Source: Paraburkholderia caribensis
Lineage (GTDB): Bacteria; Pseudomonadota; Gammaproteobacteria; Burkholderiales; Burkholderiaceae
DNA: 64,000 nucleotides
Assembly: GCF_002902945.1 (NCBI RefSeq)
Contig: NZ_CP026104.1
Coordinates: 124,001 to 188,000 of the forward strand
Direction: 5' to 3'
Part shown: positions 1-9,900 of the stretch, piece by piece
How the letters are laid out: the number at the start of each line of letters is the position of its first letter
Numbering within the stretch: position 1 is the first letter of the stretch
The notes under the pieces: generated by a model
Told to the model about the DNA's origin: nothing
Database searches by the model: none
What the model saw: only the letters and a program-made list of their open reading frames with translations
Made by a program: the position numbers and the translations under genes

Positions 1-264
1 ACAAAGCAGTACTCGGTCATCGGCATGAATGGCGAAAATCCGGACCTCTTCGACGCGGTGAATGCCGGAGTCAAGTGGCTTTGGCGCACCAAGGAAAACA
101 CCCGGATACTTCAGAAGTACGGTATGACAAGTTCAACCTATCTTGTGCCACCGACGTCGAACCCTCGTGTCGGCATTGATCGGGACGGTAACGACGCTGT
201 CTCTGGCAGATGGGCGCACAACGTCAAAGATTTCTCGGCGTCGTTTGCAGCAGCCGCGACATAA
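1..264 (+). CDS. Solute-binding protein, C-terminal end (partial)
   Basis: The reading frame is open from the first base and stops at TAA 262-264, so only the last 87 residues are seen. The end has the helix typical of periplasmic binding proteins: an alternating D-A-V-N-A-G-V-K-W-L helix and then a TRILQKYGM motif, which in family 3 amino-acid-type receptors precedes the C-terminus. It probably delivers a small polar solute to an ABC permease in the inner membrane. The rest of the gene and the transporter lie outside the window. The family call rests on this short tail only; another periplasmic receptor family is possible. Confidence 0.45.
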   Translation, partial: TKQYSVIGMNGENPDLFDAVNAGVKWLWRTKENTRILQKYGMTSSTYLVPPTSNPRVGIDRDGNDAVSGRWAHNVKDFSASFAAAAT

Positions 265-339
265 GTCTGTCTGTGATTTAGCCTTTATTGACGTGCGAGT
301 ACAATGCCACAAACCATCCGTTAAGTTTCACAGGTCGGC

Positions 340-948
340 ATGAAAATAACTTCGTCAAAAGTTTTACCAGAACGCTCCTCGGTTATCGGACGTCCGAGTG
401 CACGCAACTCTATCTTGGAAGTTGCGATCCAGCTCATTCAAGAAGCCGGCGTGGAGGCCTTGACATATGAAGCCTTGGCCGAGCGGGCCGGTATGACGAA
501 GGGGGGCGTACTCTATCATTTTCCGAACCGCGAGGAGTTGAATCGGGCGGTCAGGGAATACGTGCGCGAGCGTTACCGGGCCGCAAGATGGGAGTCAACG
601 GAACGCTTACCACCTGGGCCGTCGCGCAATTTGAAGGGTTGGGCGATGTCCTCCTTGCACAATAGGTCTCGACTCGATGCGGTCAGTGCCAAGATCATGA
701 CCTCTGGGATGTGGGACGCCGATGAAGGCAGGGCGCACCACCTAGAACGATTCGGTCGTATCAGCAAGGGAGTTGGCTTTGATCGGGCGGCTGTAGTTTA
801 TCTCGCGACGGAGGGGCTTTGGTTCCTGGAACTCGCCGGATTTTCGCCATTCACGAAGAAAGAGCGCAAACATATCGTTTCCCTGCTGCTGGAACTCGCC
901 GATGGAGCAGAGATTGGTGAAGCAGCCGCGAGCAAGAAGGATAGGTAA
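340..948 (+). CDS. TetR/AcrR family transcriptional regulator
   Basis: 202 residues, the usual TetR length. Residues about 24-70 form the N-terminal DNA-binding domain: a first helix (SILEVAIQLIQEAG), then the helix-turn-helix ALTYEALAERAGMTKGGVLYHF, whose T-K-G-G-V-L-Y-H-F recognition helix is characteristic. The C-terminal 130 residues are the ligand and dimer domain and give no clue to the ligand. The start ATG at 340 leaves a 16-residue tail before the HTH. It lies 75 bases after the solute-binding protein on the same strand. The target is unknown; the neighbours to the left are natural candidates, while the DNA to the right is IS debris. Confidence 0.88.
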   Translation: MKITSSKVLPERSSVIGRPSARNSILEVAIQLIQEAGVEALTYEALAERAGMTKGGVLYHFPNREELNRAVREYVRERYRAARWESTERLPPGPSRNLKGWAMSSLHNRSRLDAVSAKIMTSGMWDADEGRAHHLERFGRISKGVGFDRAAVVYLATEGLWFLELAGFSPFTKKERKHIVSLLLELADGAEIGEAAASKKDR

Positions 949-1409
949 TGCGTTGTGTGCACAGCCGTCGGGGCTAACGCTTTGCCTAGCAAGCTTGGAT
1001 GGCATGGAGGTTGGTTGCGGGACTTATGCATGGAATCGTGCTGTTTGCCAAATGCCCGGGCCTACAGCGGCCAAGTGGTGGATGGCAAGTTTGCGTTCCG
1101 CCGGTTTATGACACTGCCATTCCTAGCCCGAACGGTCTCTGTGCGGCGGCTCCTTGCTAAATTGGCTGCTTCAAGAGTTTTAAGTCTGCGCAGGTTCTCG
1201 TAGAGCGCCGCTAGGTGGGCACTGTCTAGTACAACCTCGCAATAGAATTGCTTGCAAAGGATTGCCCAGCTGATCTGGCTGTTGCTTGGGCACGACGGGC
1301 TTGAAGATACAAACCGCCCGTATGACTGGATGGTCGGTCGTGCACGAGTGCCGTTCTTCTTCTCGTTAGTACAAGTGGTCTCATCCGGGGCAAACAGGTA
1401 GGGCCGTCG
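949..1409. other. Gene-free stretch beside IS110 remnant
   Basis: No reading frame here resembles a protein I recognise. The minus strand is open across much of it, in continuation with the IS110 fragment to the right, but the translated sequence after about 1410 no longer looks like transposase. It is probably rearranged IS debris. Confidence 0.4.
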
Positions 1410-1805
1410 ACGATAGATCGTTCGAAACTTGACGAGCAACGAGCGCATAAGATGAAGGCTTAGCATCACTTGCTGATCCTCTGTCTCGGCGGCAACGGTG
1501 CGCATGCCGGGTTGCTGCACTTCAGTTCAGATTCCCCGCGCGTCCGCCGCGTCGGTCTTGTTCGGTTTGCACAAAAGGTCGAATGAACTGAGCGTGTAAC
1601 CGCACCACTTCGTGTCCGAGCGCCCACCAGTGAGCACACTTCCGCAAGCTTCGAGGGCGACGCGGGCGGCAGGGCGCTGCGCCAGAAATGCAACCATATC
1701 TTCACGTCAAAACTTGCGATTCGCAATCTCGCCAGTTTGGGCGTCGACCCAATACATCTGGAACGCCCGTTTTGCAATGTCGAGTCCGTATGTCGTTGCA
1801 TTCAT
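1410..1805 (-). pseudogene. IS110-family transposase, N-terminal remnant
   Basis: Read on the minus strand from ATG 1803-1805, the translation begins MNATTYGLDIAKRAFQMYWV, the hallmark start of an IS110-family transposase with its DEDD-type (RuvC-like) nuclease domain. A TGA follows after residue 32. The frame then resumes with REDMVAFLAQRPAARVALEA, suffers a small deletion, and shifts again into LCKPNKTDAADARG and QQPGMRTVAAETEDQQ. Similarity stops near 1410, before the C-terminal Transposase_20 domain. At least one nonsense and two frame changes make it non-functional. A separate IS110 C-terminal piece lies near 18.4-19.9 kb; the two need not be the same copy. Confidence 0.8.
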
Positions 1806-1842
1806 CGGGGGCCTCCGTTCCTCAAGTGGTTGTGTCGCAACA

Positions 1843-2424
1843 CTACCAATTTGGCACATTGATGCCATTCGGTCCTGGAGCCCCGCAATCGTGCCGAATT
1901 CCCCGGAGGGAGGGCGGTGTCCATTCCATCTCGGCCAGCATGGTCAGGATGAAGCGCCTGCGCGCACACCTAACTGACTCGCGTCGGCAGGAAATTGTGT
2001 GGCCAATCGCTTTGCGATACTCAAAAGTCGGGAGCAGATGGCGTGAAACTCGTCGGACAGCGTCAACGCATTGCTGCCATCGGGCCACCGTCGCCGTACG
2101 ACTCACGGTCAGACGATAATCGTCGTGTTCTGGACGCGACACAAGCGTGAATCGGTTGCCACTGGTATTGCGTTCGACCCTGACTGTCGTCGCTTTGCCA
2201 AAGGCCGACAGGTTGTACATCATGACGGCTGTTTTTGAAACGGGGAAAGCGAGGCGATCATCGCATGCCTCGCGAGAATCTGTGTCGACGATGTACAAGA
2301 CTACGGCGTCGGGCGACCCCGCCCGCTGGAGACGCGACGCTGCAAACGGAGAAATCGCATCCCGCATGGCGCGTGCATCGCACAACGCTTCTACGGCCAA
2401 TAAAAAGCGTTTGCGATTGCACAT
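1843..2424 (-). CDS. Hypothetical protein of unknown function
   Basis: A 193-residue open frame. The first 150 residues have a protein-like pattern, with hydrophobic strands such as AVVLYIVDTDS and AVMMYNLSAFGK followed by an arginine-rich helix. I do not recognise a family. The last 40 residues run toward the IS110 remnant and look less natural, so the true C-terminus may have been replaced when the IS arrived. No good ribosome binding site precedes ATG 2424. An overlapping plus-strand frame (2147-2473) looks poorer. It may equally be a fragment or a chance ORF. Confidence 0.3.
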   Translation of the reverse strand: MCNRKRFLLAVEALCDARAMRDAISPFAASRLQRAGSPDAVVLYIVDTDSREACDDRLAFPVSKTAVMMYNLSAFGKATTVRVERNTSGNRFTLVSRPEHDDYRLTVSRTATVARWQQCVDAVRRVSRHLLPTFEYRKAIGHTISCRRESVRCARRRFILTMLAEMEWTPPSLRGIRHDCGAPGPNGINVPNW

Positions 2425-2627
2425 ACAGAATTATTCTCTGGGTTCTATGCGAGTACTTAACCTGTATGTTTGAGTATTACTAACACCTACTTCTTTATCT
2501 TAGTCAAAAGTGAGTCAAAATCGTGTACTCCACGAGCATCGCCCCGAACTACCGCCTCCCGCGCGACTCTAGCGGGGGAAATCCGGGTCGGTGATATGTT
2601 GCTTATCATCTACGTCTATATTATTTT

Positions 2628-2642
2628 GACACCAGAGGTGTC
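2628..2642. promoter_or_regulatory. Short perfect inverted repeat upstream of small gene
   Basis: GACACC-AGA-GGTGTC is a perfect 6-base dyad, 56 bases before the ATG at 2699, in an AT-rich patch. It is placed as an operator would be. No regulator is identified and a chance dyad of this size cannot be excluded. Confidence 0.25.
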
Positions 2643-2698
2643 CTAAGGCATCCGAGCCATAGTGGCCCAATTGAGAGGGTTTTTCCGAGGAAACAAAC

Positions 2699-2998
2699 AT
2701 GGACCTGATCGTAGAGAACGACGTTCGGCACATTCGCTATGTCATGCGTGCTTCAATCGTCGCTTGCGCGCCCAATTTGGCATTGACGGCGTATTGGCGT
2801 CAAAGAGTGACCGGTTTATTCGAACAGGATGAAATCTCGGAGTTGCAACGACGGGATTTGTGTTCGCTACTTGAAGAACTAGACCGAATCGAAGTCGAGT
2901 GTGAGGCGGCCAGGTCTGAGCGTCTGCGAAGTGCACGCCCGCTACTGCATCTTATTACTACCGATCATGATTCGTACGTTCAAGGCGGAGCAATCTAA
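2699..2998 (+). CDS. Small hypothetical protein
   Basis: 99 residues, starting MDLIVENDVRHIRYVMRASI, preceded by a purine-rich CGAGGAAACAAAC that can serve as a ribosome binding site. It is mostly helical, with a charged segment (EELDRIEVECEAARSERLRS) near residues 57-76. I do not recognise a named domain. It lies 56 bases before the IS5-type DUF4096 gene on the same strand, and base composition around both is lower in GC than in the neighbours, so the two may have arrived together. No membrane segment or signal peptide is visible. Confidence 0.5.
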   Translation: MDLIVENDVRHIRYVMRASIVACAPNLALTAYWRQRVTGLFEQDEISELQRRDLCSLLEELDRIEVECEAARSERLRSARPLLHLITTDHDSYVQGGAI

Positions 2999-3054
2999 CG
3001 TTTGACGTTCCATAAATAGTTGGGTAAGAGAAACGGAATTCCTCGGGGGTTTCT

Positions 3055-3342
3055 ATGTACGGGATAGAGGCACAATGGAAGTTTGCGTTGTCGGATGAGC
3101 ATTGGAATTTTGTCGAAGACCTTTTTGAATCGGATGTTTCGCGGACGAAGCGGGGTAGGCGGCGTTCTGACTTTCGAGCGATACTCAATGCGGTCTTGTG
3201 GATTGAGATGACCGGAGCTAGCTGGAAGCATCTACCTTCCCATTACCCACCAACTCAGACTTGCTACAAACGATACATCGCATGGCGGCAAGATGGCACA
3301 CTACAGAAAGTTCTAGAGAGGCTGGGGGCTACGCCCCAGTAG
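3055..3342 (+). CDS. IS5-type transposase N-terminal domain protein (DUF4096), stand-alone
   Basis: 95 residues covering only the N-terminal domain of IS5-family transposases: LSDEHWNFVEDLF near the start, then a basic RTKRGRRRSDFRAILNAVLW and the T-G-A-S-W-K-H-L-P motif, ending with TCYKRYIAWRQDGTLQKVLE. In full-length transposases the DDE catalytic domain follows; here a stop codon comes at once and no DDE motif is seen in the next 390 bases in any frame. It may be a truncated IS or a retained DNA-binding protein. The frame itself is undamaged, preceded by CTCGGGGG as a weak binding site. Confidence 0.7.
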   Translation: MYGIEAQWKFALSDEHWNFVEDLFESDVSRTKRGRRRSDFRAILNAVLWIEMTGASWKHLPSHYPPTQTCYKRYIAWRQDGTLQKVLERLGATPQ

Positions 3343-3731
3343 CCTGCATCCGAAAAGCGGCTTCTCGGTTCGTCAACAATGATTTAGCCGTGTCTAGCAA
3401 GTGGAACCTGTCACCTCCGCAGACGTAGAGCGAAGTAAAGTCGTCACCAAAAACGAAGTAAAGTCGTCGCCCCCCGGTTTTGCGTATCGCGCATGGCGGC
3501 TTTGGGGCGTCGATCAATGCAGGCTTCTCAAGCGCAGACTTGCTACCTGAGCACACGGGTTACCGGGCGCGGCTTTCGATGTCAAGGCAAAAGCTGCCGA
3601 CCATGCGAATATGAAAACGTTGCGCGACGGGAATACGATGTTGTTTGCACATCGCTGGGGAACCTCTGCAAAACATCCTAGCATTGCCGTGAGCGTGGTA
3701 GCAGTGACGTCTTGACTGCAGAGCACGATGT
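3343..3731. other. Gene-free stretch between IS remnants
   Basis: No supported gene. It joins the end of the IS5-type fragment to the degraded 3' end of the IS66 relic. The left terminal repeat of the IS66 element should lie here but I could not identify it with confidence. Confidence 0.4.
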
Positions 3732-5317
3732 TCATACTGAGCTGCGGAGCTGATCGGCGACGACCCACGGGGCGAGTTCGTCGATGCGGTTATTTGCATG
3801 GTCGCCGGCGCGTGCTAGCACGTAGCGCAGATACGCCTCAAGTTTGATGCCATTGAGTTTTGCGGTGCCAACAAGGCTGTAGATGGCAGTTCGCCGCCAG
3901 TGTCTGCTCATGCAAACGGATAGTTATGCCGACCGATGGCTACCCCGCGTAGTGCACACTCGACTGGCAGATTGTCGATTTCGAGCTGGCGGTCATCGCG
4001 ATAGCGTGTGAGCGCTTCTCATCGGTTCAATGCATAGAGGATCGCCTGACTCGTATCCGATTTGCGCGAGAGCGCTTCCAGCGTCGTGGTGAGCCACGCA
4101 TGGAAGCGATCGAGCAGCGGCCTCGCATGCTCCTGGCGATGCGCACGGCGCTCGTCAGGTCGTTTTCTCCGGATCGTTTCTTCAATCCTGGATAGCGCGC
4201 CGATATGCTCGAGCGCTTTGGTGTTCAATGCATTGGGGCGCGCTGCGTGTAGTTCATAGAACTTTCGTTGAGCGTGCGTCCAGAAAGCCGCTTCCGTGAC
4301 GCGCCCGGTTTCGTAAATGGCCCGATATCCGCCGTACGCGTCGGCTTGCAGCGTGCCGTTGAACGACTCGAAGTGCTGCTGCGGATGGACGCCCTTGCGA
4401 TCCGGCCTATAGACAAACCAGACCGCTGGCGGCGTCACGTCGGCCGACGCACGATCATCGCACACGTACACCCACAAGCGACCGGTCTTCGTCTTGCCGT
4501 TGCCCGGTGCAAGCACGGGAACCCGTGTGTCGTCGGCGTGCAGTTTCGTCGCCGACATCACGTGACGACATAGTGATTCAAAGAGCGGCTGCAGTGGCGT
4601 CGCCGCGTGCCCGACCCACTTGGCAAGCAGCGAGCGATCAAGCTCGACGCCTTCCCGCGCGTACATGACCGACTGCCGGTAAAGCGGCACGTGATCTGCG
4701 AACTTCGAGACCAGCGCGTGTGCCAACAGTCCGGGACCGGCGAGACCGCGTTCGATCGGGCGGCTCGGTGCCGGCGCCTGAGAGATGTGGTCGCAACACA
4801 CGCATGCAAACTTCGGGCGGACATGACGAATGACCCGGAAGCTTGCCGGTACGTACTCAAGCTGCTCGGCGACGTCTTCGCCCAGCGACTTCATCAGGCC
4901 ACCACACTGCGTGCATTTCCCGGCGGATTCGGGCAAGTGTGTCTGGATCTCACGCGGCAGATGTCCGGGCAGTGGCTTGCGTGATGCTTGTTCCACGGCC
5001 GTGTGCGGCGTCTTCGGGATCTCGGCCGGCGCTGCACCTTCGTCAGTCTCAAGCTCTTCGAGACGCAGTTCGAGTTGCTCGATCTGACGGTCCAGCTTCT
5101 CCGACTTGCGACCGAACTGCATACGGCGCAGCTTGGCAATGAGCAGCTTGAGGTGATCGACTTCCGCTGCGCGCGAAGCCAATGCGGCTCGTTGCGAGTT
5201 GACCGTTTCCTGCAGTTTGAGCAGTTGTGCGTCGCGCTCGCGCAGTGCCGCTTCCTGGCTGAGCAGCATGGCCTTCAGCGTTTCGACATCGTCGGGAAGT
5301 GGGTTCTCGCGCGTCAT
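3732..5317 (-). pseudogene. tnpC: IS66-family transposase (TnpC), inactivated
   Basis: On the minus strand a 432-residue frame (5317 to 4019) carries the IS66 layout: a coiled coil of heptads at residues 10-90, basic RRMQFGRKSEKLDRQIEQLE, a zinc-finger region CTQCGG...CVCCDH, then the DDE-type core with LHADDTRVPVLAPG and TLQADAYGGYRAIY. It stops at TGA where the family has tryptophan (L-N-R-stop-E-A-L-T-R-Y). The sequence then continues in the same frame as DDRQLEIDNLPVECALRGVA, reaches another TGA, shifts, and ends as KLNGIKLEAYLRYVLARA and DELAPW. So the copy is dead but recent enough to read throughout. The remains of tnpB and tnpA follow upstream on the same strand. Confidence 0.88.
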
Positions 5318-5346
5318 TCAGGCAGTTTACGCGCCGGCAACGACGT

Positions 5347-5495
5347 TTACAACGCTGAAGTCGGACGTGCAGTTCTCGTCGGTTGCCGCCAGTCGATGCC
5401 TTCCAGTAGCATCGATAGTTGCGCCGGGCTCAGGCAAATCACGCCGCCGTCGGCTTGAGGCCATACGAAGCGCCCCTTCTCAAGTCGCTTTCACG
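5347..5495 (-). pseudogene. tnpB: IS66 accessory protein TnpB, C-terminal fragment
   Basis: Minus-strand translation gives KRLEKGRFVWPQADGGVICL, then SPAQLSMLLEGIDWRQPTRT and a short tail before TAA at 5347-5349. This is the characteristic C-terminus of the IS66 TnpB accessory protein. A stop codon sits directly upstream of the fragment and the N-terminal half is missing. It lies 29 bases upstream of tnpC, the normal gene order. Confidence 0.75.
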
Positions 5496-5515
5496 CGTGC
5501 CGACAGGAAGACCGA

Positions 5516-5710
5516 TCACGTCTCAGCCTCCGCCGCGGCACGCAACGTACGTAACACAACACGCAGCGTGGCCGCGTCGGGCGTGCCCTCAATACGCTCG
5601 CGTGCGGGCTTTGCTAGTTTAAGCCGAAACTCGATGGGGCGGTTGGGGGTACCTTTACGCGTCCGTCTCGCTGCTGATGCGATCTCAGTTGACAAAGTAG
5701 TCTCCGCCAC
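5516..5710 (-). pseudogene. tnpA: IS66 accessory protein TnpA, internally deleted
   Basis: A 64-residue frame joins what looks like the N-terminal DNA-binding start of TnpA (RTRKGTPNRPIEFRLKLAK) directly to a C-terminal ATLRVVLRTLRA motif. Intact TnpA is about twice this length, with a helix-turn-helix and a linker between these parts, so an internal deletion is likely. It keeps the tnpA-tnpB-tnpC order of IS66 elements. Confidence 0.6.
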
Positions 5711-6807
5711 TCGTTTAGTGGGGCCTACTGTGTCAACTTTGGCGCCATCGGTCTAGACGGTGCGCGAGCAACGCTTACGAAGCGGGCGCGTCGTCGCCAA
5801 ATTCCCCATGTGAGAATCGGCTTGCATGGTCGGATTGTCGCCCTCGTCGTCATATCTAAGTGTAGATGCCGTGAAGAGGGAGGCCCGCTTGAGAAGATGC
5901 ACATCTGACGTCCTGCGGCCCTCTCGCGCTTATTTCGCGATCCGCGGGCGACCGGTCTCAGAATAGCGCTTAAGGAACGTCGCTGGCGAGTTGCAGATGC
6001 GCATGGGGATTGTCCGCGCCGACGGAGATAAGGATGACAATGGGAGGAACATCGTTGATGCGAGGATCCAAATCCGCGCCAATGGTAATCACGACCTTTC
6101 CTCGATACCAGCAACGCATGCTCCTGAAGGATGGCGACCATGAGTTGGTTCCGATGCCGCGCCGGACACCAGTGCAATCAACGATATGTGGTGGACTACT
6201 GCACCGATGGGGGAATACGTCGTTTTAGGTCGCATCGTGGGGCAGTGACGCGTAACGGACGCGGACTGTTAGCGCGGACGTTTCCGATCCGATCTGGCGA
6301 AAGAACACGGTCAGCAACACTACCGGCGCAGGCACTGGTTGCTAGGCTAAATCAATGCACTAAGGGCTTCTTTGGCGAAAATTTCACGAACCTCGGCCAG
6401 CCCGTATCGCCCGCCGTGCTCCATTTGAAATAAAAGCGCCCATTCATCCACGAGCAGGCCAAAATCTCCGTCGCGCTTCAATTTAGAATTTTCGACCCGC
6501 TTAATGCGTATCGAGTAATTTATATCGGTACGGCATAAACTCGATTCCGATTTTATTGTGTAGTGATTCAATACTGAGTCAGACGGGAGTAAATACTTGA
6601 TGAGGACGATTATCTTTGTATATGCTGGCGATACTAACGAAGCTAACAAACATAACTGAGGGAACGAAGCTACCGAGGGGTCCAAAAATGCGCTATTCCT
6701 GACCGTTCGCGATTCTCCATCCAATATCCGTTTTAGCTAAATGACGCTGCGGCGTAGGCTTCCGCACGCCCATTTAATGCGTGCCTTTAAACCGGTATAT
6801 CAACCGT
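5711..6807. other. Gene-poor stretch upstream of the autotransporter
   Basis: Nothing here could be assigned. The best frame is on the minus strand at 6347-6724 (125 residues), whose last 40 residues (DFGLLVDEWALLFQMEHGGR and following) look protein-like while the first part does not; it may be the end of a decayed gene. Base composition falls toward AT from about 6450 to 6900. Confidence 0.4.
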
Positions 6808-6828
6808 AAATATCGCTTATCGATATTT
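6808..6828. promoter_or_regulatory. Perfect inverted repeat upstream of autotransporter gene
   Basis: AAATATCG-CTTAT-CGATATTT forms a perfect 8-base dyad with a 5-base centre, 82 bases before the GTG start of the autotransporter, in AT-rich DNA. It could be an operator or a leader hairpin. No cognate regulator lies nearby. Confidence 0.4.
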
Positions 6829-6910
6829 GTCGGATGGAGTGATATCGCCTGTTTAAAACGGGATTTTTAGTTATCGATTTTCACCCGATTCACGTCCCGA
6901 GGGAGGTCCC

Positions 6911-9900
6911 GTGAAACGCGTTATCGATCGGAATGCATTCAATCTGCAAAGAACGGCAATTGCGGTCAGCGTATTTCTGGCATTCAATGCCGTGGGCCTG
7001 CGCGAGGCGGAAGCGGCTTGCAGCACCGCGGGGTCGGCCGTGACCTGCTCGGGCGCGGCGAATCCGCTTGCACCCAGCTTTTCAAGCAGTGCCAATAATC
7101 TGGCCGTTACTACGAACACCGGCTCTTCCCTCGGCGTGTTGCTGGGCGTCGGGGGTAACGCGCTGACGCTGACGGGCAACAACGTCACGCTGAACAACGC
7201 GGGCACGATCGATCCATCGCTGCTCGGCGCGCTCAGTATTCTGTCCACGGGCACGGTCATCGGCAATGCGGCGGCGAGCACCGTCAACGTCACGAACACG
7301 GGCACGATGACCGGCACCATGGGCCTGCTCGGCGTGAACCTGAGCAGTCTGACGGGCCTCGCGCTCGCGGTGCAGAACGGCACGGGCGGCGTCACGAACA
7401 TCACGAACAGCGGCTTGATGGGGGCGTCCGCGCTCGCAGGCGTCTCGGTCGGCACGGGCGATCTGGCGACGGCAGCCTTCTACGGCGGCGGCCAGGTCGT
7501 GTTCACCAACAGCAGTACGGGCACCATCAATGGCCGCGTCGCGTTCGAGGCATCGGCGACGCCCGGGGCGGGCAATACCTTCGTCAATGCGGGCACGATC
7601 GTCGGCAGCGTGTCGATGGGCGCGGGCAGCACCAATACGTTTACGGCGCGCACCGGCTCGTCGGTGTCGGCGGGCACGGGTGTGTCGGGCAACGCACTCG
7701 GCGTGCTCGGTTTCAATCTTGGCTTCGCGGCGGCGGGCATCGTCGACGGCGGCGCGGGCGGCAATAACACGCTGCGCCTGCAGCAGGCTGGGGGCGGTCC
7801 TGCCACGGGGCAGATGGGCATTGCGAACTACATCAACTTCAACCACCTCGCCGTCGATAGCGGCACGTGGACCTTGAACGGCGCATCGAGCGTCAGCGAT
7901 GCGGCGCTTGCATCGGGCGCCGTCGTGAACATCGACAACAGCGCGAGCCTCGGCACAGGGACGATCACGTCGACGGGCGGCGCGCTGCAAACGGCAACGG
8001 CAGGATTGAACCTTGGCAACGCGCTGCTGTTCGGCACGGGTGGCCTGACGGTCGCGGGCGCCAATCCGATGACGCTGTCCGGCGCGGCGAGCGGCAGCGG
8101 CGCATTGACGAAGACGGGCGCGGGCACGCTGACGCTCACGGGCAACAACAGCTATACGGGCGGCACGAACCTGGCTGGCGGCGGACTCGTGCTATCGAAC
8201 AACACGGCGCTCGGCACTGGCGCGCTCAACGTGAATGCATCGAGCACGCTCGATACCAGCGCGGCCGGACTTGCGCTCGGCAACGCAGTCAATCTGGGCA
8301 GCGGCACGGTGCTGAGCCTTGGCGGCAGCAATGCGCTGACGCTCGCAGGGGCCATCGCCGGCAGCGGCGGTCTCACGAAGAACGGCGCGGCCACGTTGAC
8401 GCTCACGGGCGCGAATACCTTCACGGGACCCGCGACGGTGAATGGCGGCACGCTAGCCGTGACGGGCGCGGGAACGCTTGCGCCGACGGGCTCGGTGATA
8501 TTGAACGCTGCGGGGACTGCGCTCGACATTAGTGCAGCCACGGCGAACCAGACGCTCGCCGAACTGTCGGGCAGCGGCAACGTGTTGCTCGGCGCGCGCA
8601 CGCTGACCTTCGGCGATGCGAACAGCCTCGCGTTGAGCGGCGCGATCAGCGGCACGGGTGGCCTCATCAAGCAGGGCACGGGCACGCAAACGCTGAGCGG
8701 CGCGAACACATATATGGGCGGCACGACGATCAATGGCGGCACGCTTGCGTTGTCCGGCAGCGGCAGTCTTGCAACGGGCAGCGCCGTGAACCTCGCTGGC
8801 GTGGGCGCGCAATTCAACATCGGCGCAGCGAGCGGCGCGCGCACGATCGGCGCGCTGTCCGGTGTGGCCGGCACCAGCGTCGGGCTCGGCGCCAACACGC
8901 TGACGTTTGGCGACGCGAGTTCGCAAACGCTCGGCAGCGCGATCAGCGGCACGGGCGGTATCGTCAAGCAGGGCAGCGGTACGCAGACGCTAACGGGCGC
9001 GAGTACTTATACAGGCGGCACGACCGTCAACGCAGGCACGCTTGCGCTCGGCGCGGGCGGCAGTCTCGCGGCAAGCGGCGCGCTCAATCTTGCTGGTGCA
9101 GGCACGGCATTCGATATCACCGGCACAACGGGTGCACAGACCATCGGTGCGCTATCAGGCGTGACGGGCAGCACGATCGCACTCGGAGCGAATGCGCTCG
9201 CGTTCGGCGATACGACGAACCGCAGCTTCGGCGGCACGATCGGCGGCACGGGCAGCCTCGTCAAGCAGGGCACGGGCACGCAGACGCTGACGGCCGCGAA
9301 CACCTACACAGGCGGCACGACGATCAACGCAGGGACGCTCGCGCTCGGCGCGGGCGGGAGCCTTGCCGCAGCGGGTGGCGTGACACTCGGCGGCGCGGGC
9401 GCGAGTTTCGATATCAGCGCATCCGGCGCGAACCAGACGATCGGCGCGCTCGCCGGCATGGCAGGCAGCGTGACGCTCGGCGCGAACACGTTGAGCTTCG
9501 GCAATGCGTCGAACCAGACCTTCGGCGGCACGATCAGCGGCACGGGTGGTATCGTCAAGCAGGGCGTAGGCACCGAAACGCTGACGGGCGCAAACGTCTT
9601 CACAGGCAGTGCGACGGTCAACGCGGGGACGCTTGCACTATCGGGCGCTGGCGCATTGACGGCCGCAACCAATCTGAATCTCGCCAATGCGGGCGCCGGC
9701 TTCGATATCAGCGGCGCAAGCGGCACCCGCACCATCGGCACGTTGACGGGCGTCGCGGGCAGCGCGGTGGCGCTCGGCGCCCGCACGCTGACGCTGGGCG
9801 GCACGGCCAGTTCGACCTACGCGGGCACGATCGGCGGCACGGGCGGCCTCGTCAAACAGGGCAGCGGCACGCAGACGCTGGCGGGCGCGAACAGCTTCAC

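Noticed and set aside
4988..5756. Plus-strand frames of 156 and 185 codons across the IS66 relic
   Set aside because: They run antisense to the readable TnpC, TnpB and TnpA sequences and have no recognisable motif.
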